Shown here piece by piece: positions 45,915 to 56,000 of a stretch of DNA of 56,000 nucleotides. This DNA comes from Cryptomeria japonica. Its lineage: Eukaryota > Streptophyta > Pinopsida > Cupressales > Cupressaceae. Every line of letters begins with the position of its first letter. Positions within the stretch are counted from its first letter, which is position 1. The notes under the pieces are model-generated. The model was given only the letters and a program-made list of their open reading frames with translations, searched no databases and had not been told where the DNA came from. The position numbers were made by a program, and so were the translations under genes. The stretch is from the NCBI RefSeq assembly GCF_030272615.1, contig NC_081405.1:154553613-154609612 (forward strand), in the 5' to 3' direction.

Positions 45915-47191
45915 TCCACATTAGGTGAAGAATCTGATTCTTCAGATGGTTTTTCATCACTCTTCTTCTTCTAGATCTTATTCATCTTAGCTCCAGTTCC
46001 TTCAATATCAACCTTCTTCTTTCCTTTCCAGTCTACAGGATGATTCACCGGTTGGTTCTTCTGTGTTCTGCAAAACTTGGTAATTTGTCCAGATTTGTTG
46101 CACCAATAGCATGGCATTCTAGATGCTCTCCAAGGTCCTGAGTTGCCTCTACCTGTTCTTCTTCTACAGTTCATTGCCACATGTCCAAAATTGTTGCAGA
46201 TTGAACAAGTCACATTTACTCTCTTTTCCACCTCGTAAGGACTAAACCGGTTAACATAGGGTCTTTGCCAATTTGTGTTCCTCTGGTCAGTGAAATTCCT
46301 CCTCCAATCACCAATAGATCTTGGGTTCATGTGAGGTGTTGGATTATTTTCTCCATATATGCATTCAACTAATCTATTCCCATACATGTTGCATGTATAA
46401 CAATAACCTTCAAATCTCCTAGGCACATATCTAGTATTAGGTCTATAACCAATATTAGCATCAGATTTGCTTCTACAAACATTAGCAATATGTCTTGGTT
46501 TATGACAGTTAAAGCAAACAGGTTTGTAAGCTTTCTTACCGATAGGCTTTTGAGCCTAAAGAGAAGTTTTACCTTCATGCATGTCGTTGTTGGTACCAGA
46601 AGGTTCTCCCTTCTCAGATGTATTATATCCTAACCCAAATGTATCACCTTTCATCCTCTAAGACTGGATTTGTTCATCTAGCATAGAGGAGCTCTTGTTG
46701 AATTTATCAAGCTTCTCATTGGCCTCAACAAGTTCCTTTGTAAGATCTTCATTTCTTTTCATGAGGGTCTCTCTAAGAGATATTGCCATTTCAAGATCTG
46801 ATTGTAATGCTTCCTTTTCTTCTTTCTCCTCATGCCAATGTTCATACAAATTTTCATTCTCCTGCTTGATATTAAAGATTTCATGCTCTTTATCTTGAAT
46901 TTGATCCTCAACCTTTCTTCTAGCTTCAAGTTCCTCACTCATCCAAATTGTAAGTTCTTCTAGCTCTCTTCTCAGGTTAGTCTTCTCACCATTCAACTTC
47001 TCCACTTTTTCAACTAGTGCATCAGTGTTCGCCTCATCTGAAGAGCTGTTGTCAGAGATCTCCAACAATTGTTCGCTCAATTCCTTCCTTTTAGCTAGTG
47101 GTGTCTTATACTTGCCTCTTAGGGTTTCTAGATCATCCTTGGTTTCAACAAGTTCTCTAGCCATCTCTCTATAGCTCATTCCTTCACCCAT
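45915..47191 (-). pseudogene. Coiled-coil and multi-zinc-knuckle gag-like gene of the nested element
   Basis: ATG 47191-47189 lies ~55 bases after the PBS (MGEGMSYREMARELVETKDD). About 170 residues of heptad-rich Glu/Lys/Leu sequence form a long coiled coil. A stop near 46655 is followed in the same frame by four knuckle-like motifs: CFNCHKPRHIANVC (about 46530), CYTCNMYGNRLVEC (His changed to Asn), CSICNNFGHVAMNC, and CYWCNKSGQITKFC (His changed to Gln). A basic, then acidic tail (GKKKVDIEGTGAKMNKI, then a stop and EKPSEESDSS) ends at the 4.47-kb insertion. The canonical capsid domain of Copia or Gypsy gag is not seen, which is unusual. Probable role: RNA binding and particle assembly, in trans with another element. 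Confidence 0.75.
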
Positions 47192-47245
47192 ATTTGCCTT
47201 AGGATTAGAGATCCCTTCCAAGCGGTTGAGCCTTAAGGAAGTTGG

Positions 47246-47257
47246 GATATGATACCA
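47246..47257 (-). other. Nested element primer binding site
   Basis: Minus strand TGGTATCATATC two bases inside the 5' LTR, an initiator-tRNA-Met type PBS with changes in the last bases. Confidence 0.8.
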
Positions 47258-47259
47258 AT

Positions 47260-48511
47260 TGATGAACTTATAAGGCAATAAGAGGGGGGGTGAATCAGTG
47301 ATAGTAAAAATAAAACAAATTTGAATATCAATTTCACCAACTTAAAACTCAATAGACATGTAAGAAATAACACCAAGTATGAAATCACCACACAAAGCAT
47401 AAACCACATGACACAAGAGTTTATATGTGGAAAAACCAAATGGGAAAAACCATGGTGGGAATAAGTACCCATAAGATCCACTATCTGTAGTATAGAGATC
47501 TGATTGGTTAAGGTCTACAACACTTGGTTAGGGGCTCACCCTTTTAGAAGTGTCTATGCTTGGTTAAGAGAATTACAAAAATTCCTGTGAGGACCAGCCC
47601 TATTAGGAGCTACCCAAGTTACTGGGATTTGAAAACACAAGCTAATGTGTCACCTGGTTAGAGGATTTAATGATCAGAATTGTGAAGATCTGACTACACC
47701 CTGTTAGGACTGACCTTGTAAGAGTATTTTCTTGCTACAACTGTTAGGAAGACAAAAAGTACAATGATCTCAGTATAACACCTTCTGTGTTTGATAAGAT
47801 CCACTTTAGAACATTACAACATCACAAAGACTTCATCTCTCAACTCCTCTGATCTTCCCACTATTAGAAATACAAAATTTGCTCATCACATATCACACTA
47901 TCAAGCTCATGTATATATATCTATTCATTTCTCATCACACAATTAAAATTATCATAAGGTTGGATAGAACCTTATTACAATTGCCTAGGTTCAATGCATC
48001 TAGCCAATCTTGCATTATACGCTTTAGTTATGTTGGCCACCAACATAACAAATCCAATTACGTGTCGTTTTACTGATTTGAGTGATTTTCATCATTATCG
48101 ATTAAGTCTCCATCCACTAATCTATTTTGTTACACAAATCTTATTCATTTGATTGATTCAACACGTGTGGTCACTAATATATCTTCATCTGATAATCTTC
48201 AATGCTGCTGCAAAACCACATCATCTCAATCTTTATGATTTTCACGTAGCGGTTGTCAAAATGTAACACCGTCTGTCATTTACTGGTTGAATTCCTAATT
48301 ACCGGTTCTGATAAAACTGTCTCTGCTTCATTGGTTAAGTCTAGCTGATTGAACTATAGGACTTAGATGACATAAAGAAACATAGTTGCAATCAATGACA
48401 ACATACAAAATAATAATCATACATAAATCTAATTTCTATGCACAATAGACATATACCAGTTGCATCAAGCAAACACACAATACCGGTTGACCAAATGATC
48501 AAATGCCAATA
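47260..48511 (-). repeat. Nested element 5' LTR
   Basis: 1252 bp, TGATGAACTTATAAGGCAAT to ATGCCAATA. Pair of 35929-37181. The terminal CA has become TA in this copy. Confidence 0.93.
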
Positions 48512-48512
48512 G

Positions 48513-48960
48513 GAAACAACTAAAATAATAAGAATCATCCTTATCCCATCATTGGAGCTCAAGAAAACCAACTGATAAATTGAAAGATATGCTTGCGAAG
48601 TACCAAATCATGAACCATTCTATCTAAGGACACACATGAATGTCCCAAACACTCTCCAAAATCCGCAACTCAAGATATAATCATTCTGGAGCTATATGGA
48701 TCAAATACCACAAATCTACAATACAAAATACTAAAAAACCAGTCCACATACTGGACCACATAACTCGATCAAATCACCACATAGCGTCATAAAACTCATA
48801 TCAAATCAACTAGAGATATGTATCTCAAAACCCATTAATCCGCATCTACACATCTATATATCACCCAAAACAACTCTCTTCAACAAACCAATTCTCTGCA
48901 ACACAGGAATATGTTGACATCAATGAAAACAACACATTCCAACAACTCTAATAGCCAACA
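48513..48960 (-). repeat. Copia 2 5' LTR, second part (outer)
   Basis: Continues the sequence cut at 35928: AACTAAAATAATAAGAATCA aligns with 31218 onward of the intact LTR. It ends TAATAGCCAACA at 48960. Confidence 0.92.
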
Positions 48961-49104
48961 GCTACAAGAAGACTTGGGCTAAAGGATCTCACTTGAGGCT
49001 ATACAACTTATAAATAAGTTTGGAAGTCATTTTATTCAATTTCAGAGGTTTACCTACACCAAAGTAGGGGATTATGATGGGATACATCATCAGTTTCCTA
49101 AGTG
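48961..49104. other. Right flank of Copia 2
   Basis: Continuation of the sequence present left of 30305, without recognisable features. Confidence 0.4.
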
Positions 49105-49566
49105 TAATATGGGTAAATGTGATCCTTTAGTCTAATTGTGTAAACTAGGAATCAAACTCAATTACTACATCAATACATCGAATAATAAGAAATAGGCCAA
49201 ACTTCAAGCCTATTGGGCGAATCGAGCATAATGAGTTCTTTATTCTTATTGAGTGATTTAATTGATTGGATAAATTGGATGTAAGAGCTAGGTCTATAAT
49301 GATATATTAAGACCAATCAACATAAACAATAAACTACAAATTAGATATACAAACTCTAAGTACAAATTTGGAAATGAGAATTAGAGGGGAACTTGTTTCT
49401 ACAATTTGAGATTGAAAGAGATAGACTATGTGGCTAGGAAACCTAGTCCTAAATGTGTCTGATTTGGATATCAAAAATATATTAGGGATCAAGATGTTTC
49501 TCATAATATCTCCTTAAAGTTTTGTCATAAAAGTGTCAAACTATATGGCTAAGCCACAGTGTCCAA
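49105..49566. repeat. Dispersed direct repeat, copy A (~455 bp)
   Basis: Matches 51990-52442 in order and spacing (GTCTAATT.TGTAA.CTAGGA, TTGATTGGATAAATT, ATAAACAATAA.CTA, TATGGCTAAGCCACA). Both copies contain many stops in all frames. They may be the ends of a decayed element or fragments of one repeated family. Confidence 0.75.
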
Positions 49567-50449
49567 GGCTTTCTTCTTCTTCTTCAAAGTCTAGATCTTT
49601 TTTTCCTTGGTCTACACTTCATGAAACTATATTTATTCTCTGTTAAACCTATAGCCTATACACACAATAGAAGAAAAATGGTGTTATGTTTATAAGGGTT
49701 TGCCTTAGTAAAACTGTGGGTTTGGATCAACCCTACAATGAAGAATAAATATAAAGGAAAGCTCTAAATTAAAATGTTGGATCTACAATATTATACCTCA
49801 AACTTTATGTAATAACACAACATGACGAGATATGAAAAATTACGAAAACCACTTGCATGAAGATTGTTGTATCTTACTGATCCATAATGCTTAGATCTAA
49901 AGACTTTCACTCATAATACTTTCTCTAGGATATGCTTGAATGCTTGAGTGATGATGAATGTTGTGGGATGCTTGAGGATGTGTAGGTAAAAAAAATGAAT
50001 TAGGAAAGATTATATTATATAATGTTACCAAGGTATTTCATAAACTAGGTTGACCTCCAATAGTCATATTAAAATATCATGATAGAGAATCAACTGGTGG
50101 GAACTAGTACACCAACACATTTAATATTGGGCCTAATTTGGGGGGACTATGACTCCTAGCATCCTAATCCACTAGGAAAATCATCCCTATTGCCCTAGTC
50201 CACCCAAAAAGGGTTAAACAAAGGTGGTGCTAGTGTAATAGGATCATAGTAGAGACCCAAATCACCATCTCATCATATGACATCATTTTTGTAGTAAAAA
50301 CCTAGAAATAGGCTTGGAAAATAGCTATGAGGAGACACACCAAGGCAAGGGCATAAAAACGAGTGTAAAATTGCAAGTGATTATAATTTATGATACTGCA
50401 TTTAACCCCCACTTTAGTAGGAGTGTGAACCTATGCTCATACTCATGAT

Positions 50450-50452
<3 letters not shown>
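49567..50452. other. Unassigned AT-rich stretch
   Basis: No coding frame or RNA gene recognised. Confidence 0.45.

Positions 50453-50514
<62 letters not shown>
50453..50514. repeat. (GA)n microsatellite, ~30 units
   Basis: Uninterrupted GA dinucleotide run. Confidence 0.95.
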
Positions 50515-50517
<3 letters not shown>

Positions 50518-50810
50518 AATATTAGGATCTTAACTCACACAATCACATACAAGTAAGGATGCATAATCAAAGAAAATCCAAATAAAAGGGCCAAATGGTA
50601 AACAAAAGAAAATAAAAAGACACACGAAAGCGGTTAGTAGTATAAACAAAGATTTCAATTCAACTAGTTGAATAAACCTTGATAATCAAAATATGGCAAC
50701 CGCTAATATCATTCTCAAGATGTTATTGCAAAGGCACAAGTGGCCCCATGGAAAGACAAATAACTTACATCAATTAATGAGACAAGAAACCATGATCCAA
50801 CAAATAGCAA

Positions 50811-51018
50811 GGTATATTATGCTATGGGTTCATGGGAAAGAGAGAAACGAACATGGATTTCATTGGCTAGCAATAACATGTTGTGTTATGCTAGGTGATC
50901 CATGGAAAAGAGGGAGAAGCACAAAATTCATTGGACAACACAATGTGTTATTTTGTGTAATCTATGTTGAAGCAAGGAGAGTCAAATTGGGCTAGTAAGG
51001 TGTGTTATGCTAGTTTAC
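50811..51018. repeat. Degenerate minisatellite, ~60-66 bp period
   Basis: A unit beginning (T)GTGTTATGCTA(G)G...CATGG(A)AAAGAG and ending CATTGG recurs at about 50815, 50880, 50943 and (partial) 51000. It accounts for a 100-codon open frame at 50693-50995, which I do not call a gene. Further right, ATGGGTGTTCCATTGACACC (51086) and ATGGGTTTTGTAGTGACACC (51169) form another short pair. Confidence 0.65.
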
Positions 51019-51222
51019 TCATCTTGAGAAAGATAACAAAGGAAAACTTCCTATTTTTTATATAATTTAAAAAATTCATAACTAAATGGGTGTTCCATTG
51101 ACACCAACACAATAATTACCAAGCAAAAACCCTTTGTTTGCAAAAAAATTCAAAAACTCAATTGTAAAATGGGTTTTGTAGTGACACCAACACAAGCAAC
51201 AAGGAGGCTACACATATGCCCT

Positions 51223-51262
51223 CCTTAAGATGTTAACATAGCTATGTGTTAATATCTTAAGG
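51223..51262. repeat. 40-bp imperfect palindrome
   Basis: CCTTAAGATGTTAACATAG pairs with CTATGTGTTAATATCTTAAGG with one or two mismatches and almost no loop. It could form a cruciform or be a small remnant of head-to-head ends. Confidence 0.85.
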
Positions 51263-51989
51263 TAGAAAGAGAACCACACTAAGGATATACACCTTCCCTA
51301 TTGTTAGGAAAACGAGATTCTTGATAAAGGATTGAATACTTTCAATACTAAGGAGACGTAATTTATAAAAACAAACACTTTCATGCAAGGAAGAGGTCCC
51401 AAACAAGGACACAAACATCCAAGCAAGGCTAAATCCCACATGAAGGATAAACAATTGTATGCAATAAATTACATCCTTATAAAAGATGCAAATCAACAAA
51501 TAAAAAGTTAATCCTTAGAACAAAAGAGAAAATATTGAAAGATATTCTTGACCCCCGAGCATGAAGACAAGAAAAAAAAGGCTATTATGTTGCTAGCCAA
51601 GTATTAATTCAAATGAAATCGTACCACAATGAATGACAAAGAGCCCCCCGAAAAAGTACGCTAATAATTTCAGAAAGTGAGGAGTAACATAATAGAGCCA
51701 CAAAGTGCTAAGGTATTACTCTTAAATTTGGATTTAGTAAAAGATCAACATCAAGTGTAATATCAATAAGAGCCCTATCATAAAAAAATTGAACAAATTC
51801 TTCAAAATCTCTACAATTAGTAATAGTATAAGAAGAACTATTTTGAAAGAGACAAAATGTACTACCATATTTGTTCTTATAGTTATTGATATATCTTATG
51901 AAAGGAAAACTAATTTTTTGTCATGTTGAAGCTTCCAAAAGATTATCTTGGCTGGATTCAAATGAGTGTCAACATACATAGGATTTGTC

Positions 51990-52442
51990 TTTGGGTAAAT
52001 GGGATCCATTAGTCTAATTATGTAAGCTAGGATTCAAACTCCTTTACCATATCAATACATTGAAGAATAATTAATAGGATCAACTTCATACCTATTGGGT
52101 AAGTTGGGCACAATGCTTTACTTTTTTTAATTGATTTAATTGATTGGATAAATTAGATGTACGAGATCGGTCTAATAATGAGATATTGAGACTAATTGGC
52201 ATAAACAATAATCTATAGATTTGATATGCAGACTTTGAGTACATATCTAGAAAGGGGAATCAGAGAGGAAGTTGCATCTACAAATTGAGATCATAAGTGT
52301 TGGACTATGTGGATATGCGACATATTACTAAAGGTGTTACATGAAAATATGAAAAATAGATTCAAGATCAAGATGTCTCTCATAATATCTCCCTGAAGTT
52401 TTGTTGAAAAATTGTCGAGCTATGTGGCTAAGCCACAATGAC
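51990..52442. repeat. Dispersed direct repeat, copy B (~455 bp)
   Basis: Partner of 49105-49566, same orientation, 2.4 kb apart, clearly diverged. Flanking sequences do not match beyond these limits. Confidence 0.75.
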
Positions 52443-52749
52443 CCTGAGAAAAACTATAACATTCTAAATGGGGTGGGATATCAATTGCATTGAGGATGAT
52501 GAGTCTGATTTGGTTGATCCTATCTAAATTTATCACATTCTAATGTAGTCAATAGTTCCAATAGACTAGAGCCTTAAGTAACATAAGGACCTCAACTCAA
52601 GAATTGTTGTTGTGTTGAGACGAACTCAAATTTGGTTAGCTAAAAATAAATAATAAGCTTAGAAAGTGTATACCAAGGGAGGATAGAATATAGGAGGACA
52701 AGATAACCCCAATCAAGTAGAGAATTCTTCATCATACATAGTACCAACT

Positions 52750-54362
52750 CCTTACCAACTAAATACTACACTAGGAGGAGGTGTAGCTGGAGATGAGCCA
52801 CCTAAGAAAGGGAAAATTGTTGAGAAGATTTGACGGAACATCCCACCAAAGAATGTAGGAGTAGAGGAGAAATTTGAAAAAGAGAAAGACAAAGAAATTG
52901 AGAAAGATAAAGGGAAAGGAAAATAATATGAATAATAACAAGAAATAGAGGTAATGGATGTCGATTCCTCTATCCCATTACAAGGCTCTTCACAAAATGT
53001 GCCTAATAGAAATCCCCAAAAGGGTAAGAATCCCTCTTCTTTTCCATTTAATTTTCAAAATGCAACAAAAAATCGCCCACTGAAAAGAGCTTTTTAGTTT
53101 TCATCCCCCGATTCTTCATCCCAAGTTATTGGTACTACCTATTCTCCTTCATGGTTGGAGACATAGGCTACAGAGAGAAAAATTGTATTAGTCAAATTTC
53201 TTGAGTATAATATTACAAGATAGCTTCTTCAAAGCTTCCTTAAGCCTAAGAATTTAAAAACCACCTCAAGGCTAATTGAATATGACATTTTTGAATATTT
53301 GTTTGAGGAGATTTCACACCCATCAATGGAAAAATACCTTAGTTAGGATATTATAGTTGATTAAAAGATGAGTAAAGTAGACTTGGGACCTCCAAGAATA
53401 GATGGGTATGTCCATAGTTTTTAGGTGACTACCTCTAGACTAGTGAGAATGATCGAGAGGGACAAACAAGATAGAGATGAGCTAAAGAAAGTAGTTGAGA
53501 TGCTCACAAGTTACTTGAAGCCACTAGTTGAACCCTTCGCACATGCTATGAGCCAATCAAAGACCTCTTTTGACCCCAATTCTACTACTGAAATAGAATT
53601 GGTTAGCAAAGTGTAGAAAGATAGTTACTTTGGTAGAATTGCACATGAGACAATAAAATTTTTTAAGGCAAAGAGATCTCCTTTTATTGAGAAACTAGGT
53701 AAAGTCTATGGTGATTTGATACTATTAATAAATTTTATCAATGCAAAGATATCCAACACAAAACAAGAAGTGACTACATGGATATAGGCAAAATAAGATC
53801 TCAAAGAGATTGTAGACATAGGCTTGGATAAAGCTACAACATATAAAATTATTTGAAATAAAAATGATACAAGGTGTGTGATGTGGAGAGAAAGTATAAA
53901 ATGGAGAGATTATTTCATCAAGAACATCAAAGAAAAAATAAAATTTCTTAAGTAATGTAACCATATGCTGACTAACATCACTATAGAGTTCATAGATACT
54001 GGATGTAAACTAACAAAGAAAGATAATACTCAAGGTGTCACTATGAATGAGCTGAAGGATGAATTCCAGAAGTAATTGATGCATTCTTAGATGAAAAGGC
54101 TTTCAATAAGGATACTTTGAATAAATTGGCAAGGATAAACTCAGCATTGACTTGATACAATAATCATCCAACAAGCTATACTACCAAAATGGATAGACTT
54201 GGTGAAAATAAAGCTCCATAGAAAATTAGAACTCAAAATAAGAATATTCCACAACATAGTGAAATCCCAATAGTGACTAAAGTGCTAAAAGACTACATGA
54301 TAAGTGTGGAAGAAACACAACAAGTCCTAGCGGATGGAGCCAACATGGGACCACAAAATTAG
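52750..54362 (+). pseudogene. Unrecognised gene, ~535 codons, broken by stops
   Basis: One frame can be followed from about 52750 to 54070, then after a one-base shift to TAG at about 54360-54362. It has about fifteen isolated stops, nearly all TAA/TAG/TGA at plausible Gln or Trp positions. Visible parts: a Lys/Glu-rich stretch (KEKDKEIEKDKGKGK), a Ser/Pro/Asn-rich linker (SSFPFNFQNATKNRP), LIEYDIFEYLFEEISHPSME, RLVRMIERDKQDRDELKKVV, EMLTSYLKPLVEPFAHAM. The tail contains DFLRF-like helices and ends DGANMGPQN. Layout (charged N-terminus, helical core, no enzyme motif) would suit a gag-like or accessory transposon protein. No family recognised. Confidence 0.55.
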
Positions 54363-56000
54363 TCACCTAGTTCTCTTTTTAAAGTTTTAATATTTTTTAT
54401 AAACTTTCAAATGCATCAAAACTTTATTTTAACGATTCTTTTAAAGAATCAGTTTCAAAGACTATATGACAGTTACATCTTGAGAAGTTATAAATATGTA
54501 GTTGGAGGACTTTTCAAGGATCCTATATTTTTATTCTCATTGCATTGTCCTGAAAGAGTGAGACACAATAAATAAAGGATCAATAAAAAAATTATCATCC
54601 CTGAAGGAATTATCTTATCTTTGTGCATTTGAAATTGAACGTTGTGTTTGGTATTTATTTTAAAGTCTGTGAGCTTGGGTAAATGTCTAGATATTTCTTT
54701 TCTTTTTGAGTGAGATATTCAACTATATAATATTCATTTCCTTCTAGGGTGTAGTGAAATATAAATTTAAAAAGTTATCTATCTATCATTGGTATTTCAA
54801 TATTTGTGTTGAGGTGTCGGTGGTATTCAGTTTTCAAAGAGTCTTTTGGTCACATGACCAGTGTGTTAAAGTTGATATTTTAAAATTCTATCTTCTATTT
54901 TGAACCCTTGATTGTATATGCATCATGGTTATGGGAAAATGTTAGTTTTACTTTTCTAATTTCTAGTTAAAGTATACCTACTTTTAAATTTTAAAAAAAA
55001 TAGCAGAAAAGAAAGTTGTACCATAATTAAAATTTAGAAGGGAGTTAATCACTAACTTACCCAACTATTTGTTACTTATATCTCTTCCTTTATGGGCATA
55101 ATAGAATCATAATAATTAAATATTTGAGGAGGAAATTATTTTAACCTACATGTAGGAATCTTCCTTTGGGTTTAAAATGGATGTATGGTGGTTTAATATT
55201 TCCTTGGAGGGTGTTGTAATCGCTCACGACATCGGCCTAACTTCTAGTGTTGAACTATGCCTTGTGGTGACATTTGTGGGTGCATTGGATGCCTTTTGGA
55301 GCATCCTTTAAAGTCTTATAATATTGTGTTCTATCATGTCCTTGCTTGGGGTAAGAGTTTAGGTTGTTGGTGAGGTCATTGCACACCTTCCCATCCTTTC
55401 CTTATGTGGGTTGACATGACATCTAGCATCTTGAGGAGTCCTTCTTTCTTCCTCCCTTAGTTTTTTAGAAATTTTGATGTTATTAGAGTGTTGTAGGAAA
55501 ATTTTATTTATTTTAACATGTTTGTAATATCTGGGGGATCAAATCTTACCTTTGGCTCACTCACTAGTTAGGACAGATGCACATCTAGAGGACAACAATA
55601 TAGGTGTCAGTCTACTATGAACGCTGGTACCCAAATTTGACACTAGTGTGATCGAAGGAGAGGAGTATTCCTAAAGGATATAAAATTTTGTGATAGTCTT
55701 CCTATGGCATGCTAGTGTTCCAGTTGGGTACTTGAGGTGCCAATTTTATCTATTTATTGGTAGGGATTTTGAGGCCTTAGATGGGTGAAAATTGTTCATG
55801 AAAGTTTCCCATTAGGTCCTAGAGTGTCTATGAATATTTAAGGGGGTAAATTTATGTATCCAGTGAAAGGTTATGGAATTGATTGTATCGATATACATTT
55901 CATTGTCTATAGGAGGCCAAATGTCACACTTATGATCAAGGTAATGGTTGAAATTGTATGGTGAAGACTTGAAAGGTCTTGTAAAGTATAGTAAGGGTTG
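54363..56000. other. Unassigned right end
   Basis: AT-rich with no supportable frame. Several GT/T-rich stretches. It could be UTR or LTR of the element whose gene precedes it, but nothing repeats within the window to show that. Confidence 0.45.

Larger units (their letters stand above)
35929..48511 (-). mobile_element. Nested LTR retrotransposon without visible pol (12.6 kb)
   Basis: LTRs of 1253 bp (35929-37181) and 1252 bp (47260-48511) start TGATGAACTT and end GCCAACA / GCCAATA. The PBS (47246-47257) and PPT (37182-37195) are in the right places for a minus-strand element. It sits inside the Copia 2 LTR with AAAAC/GAAAC at the junctions. The ~10-kb interior holds a coiled-coil/CCHC gag-like gene next to the PBS, a second long gene towards the 3' LTR, and a 4.47-kb later insertion. 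No protease, integrase, RT or RNase H motif was found, so it resembles a large retrotransposon derivative that would rely on another element's enzymes. Confidence 0.88.
30305..48960 (-). mobile_element. Ty1/Copia retrotransposon 2, split by a nested element
   Basis: Two ~1.35-kb LTRs begin TGTTGGCA and end CAACA in plus orientation. The left copy is 30305-31650. The right copy is interrupted: 35022-35928, then 48513-48960. Between the LTRs, on the minus strand, lie PBS, gag, zinc knuckle, protease, integrase, a remnant of RT and RNase H, and a PPT. Without the insertion the element is about 6.1 kb. The flanking pentamers (TCTAA left, GCTAC right) match only partly, so the target duplication has decayed. 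A large deletion across integrase/RT and a second one in RNase H make it defective. Confidence 0.9.

Noticed and set aside
50693-50995. 100-codon open frame on the plus strand
   Set aside because: It overlaps a degenerate ~64-bp tandem repeat that accounts for the openness; no domain and no family resemblance.
1-56000. tRNA or rRNA genes
   Set aside because: No cloverleaf with recognisable A and B boxes or rRNA core sequence was noticed; only tRNA-complementary primer binding sites of LTR elements are present.

Overview
This window is nuclear DNA of a land plant. It is AT-rich and packed with old, nested, heavily mutated transposable elements, and I see no intact ordinary host gene. The plant assignment rests on a chromodomain Ty3/Gypsy element, three Ty1/Copia-like LTR elements, initiator-tRNA-Met-type primer binding sites, and hAT genes of BED/DUF659 and ZNF862-like type. 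The long retention of decayed copies fits a very large genome such as a gymnosperm's. That is inference; nothing here fixes the species.

Layout. 1-2540: unassigned sequence, then a decayed BED/DUF659 hAT pseudogene carrying a ~373-bp tandem duplication. 2546-8960: a complete but inactive plus-strand Ty3/Gypsy chromovirus with two LTRs and a perfect 5-bp target duplication GATAT. 8966-10868: unassigned. 10869 to about 15.4 kb: a minus-strand Ty1/Copia element lacking its 3' LTR, followed by an orphan LTR-like segment (about 15.6-16.4 kb).

16.4-29.3 kb is the most unusual part. A ZNF862-like hAT transposase pseudogene (+, 17254-19671, with a recognisable promoter and leader intron) converges on a ~1,070-codon minus-strand gene (23697-20476). 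That gene has a G-patch-like motif and a coiled-coil tail, is broken by several lesions, and I do not recognise it. Upstream of it lies a six-unit tandem array (24250-25490) built around a hairpin-forming CCGTTG/CAACGG motif. Then come a decayed unknown plus-strand gene (26130-26959) and an open unknown minus-strand ORF (28173-27616), which has a diverged copy of the array unit upstream. A TCGCCA motif recurs on both flanks. One large multi-gene DNA transposon could explain all this, but I could not prove matching terminal inverted repeats.

30305-48960 is a three-level nest. A Ty1/Copia element (minus strand) has its 5' LTR split by a 12.6-kb LTR element (35929-48511) that has 1.25-kb LTRs, a PBS and a PPT but no visible pol. 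That element carries a coiled-coil/CCHC gag-like gene and a second long unknown gene. It is itself split by a 4.47-kb insertion (41443-45909), probably a solo LTR, flanked by GGTTC.

48961-56000: degenerate sequence with a ~455-bp direct repeat pair, a GA microsatellite, a minisatellite, a 40-bp palindrome and a decayed ~535-codon unknown gene (52750-54362). Across the window, stops and active-site losses are mostly explainable by single C-to-T or G-to-A transitions, as expected for long-methylated repeats.
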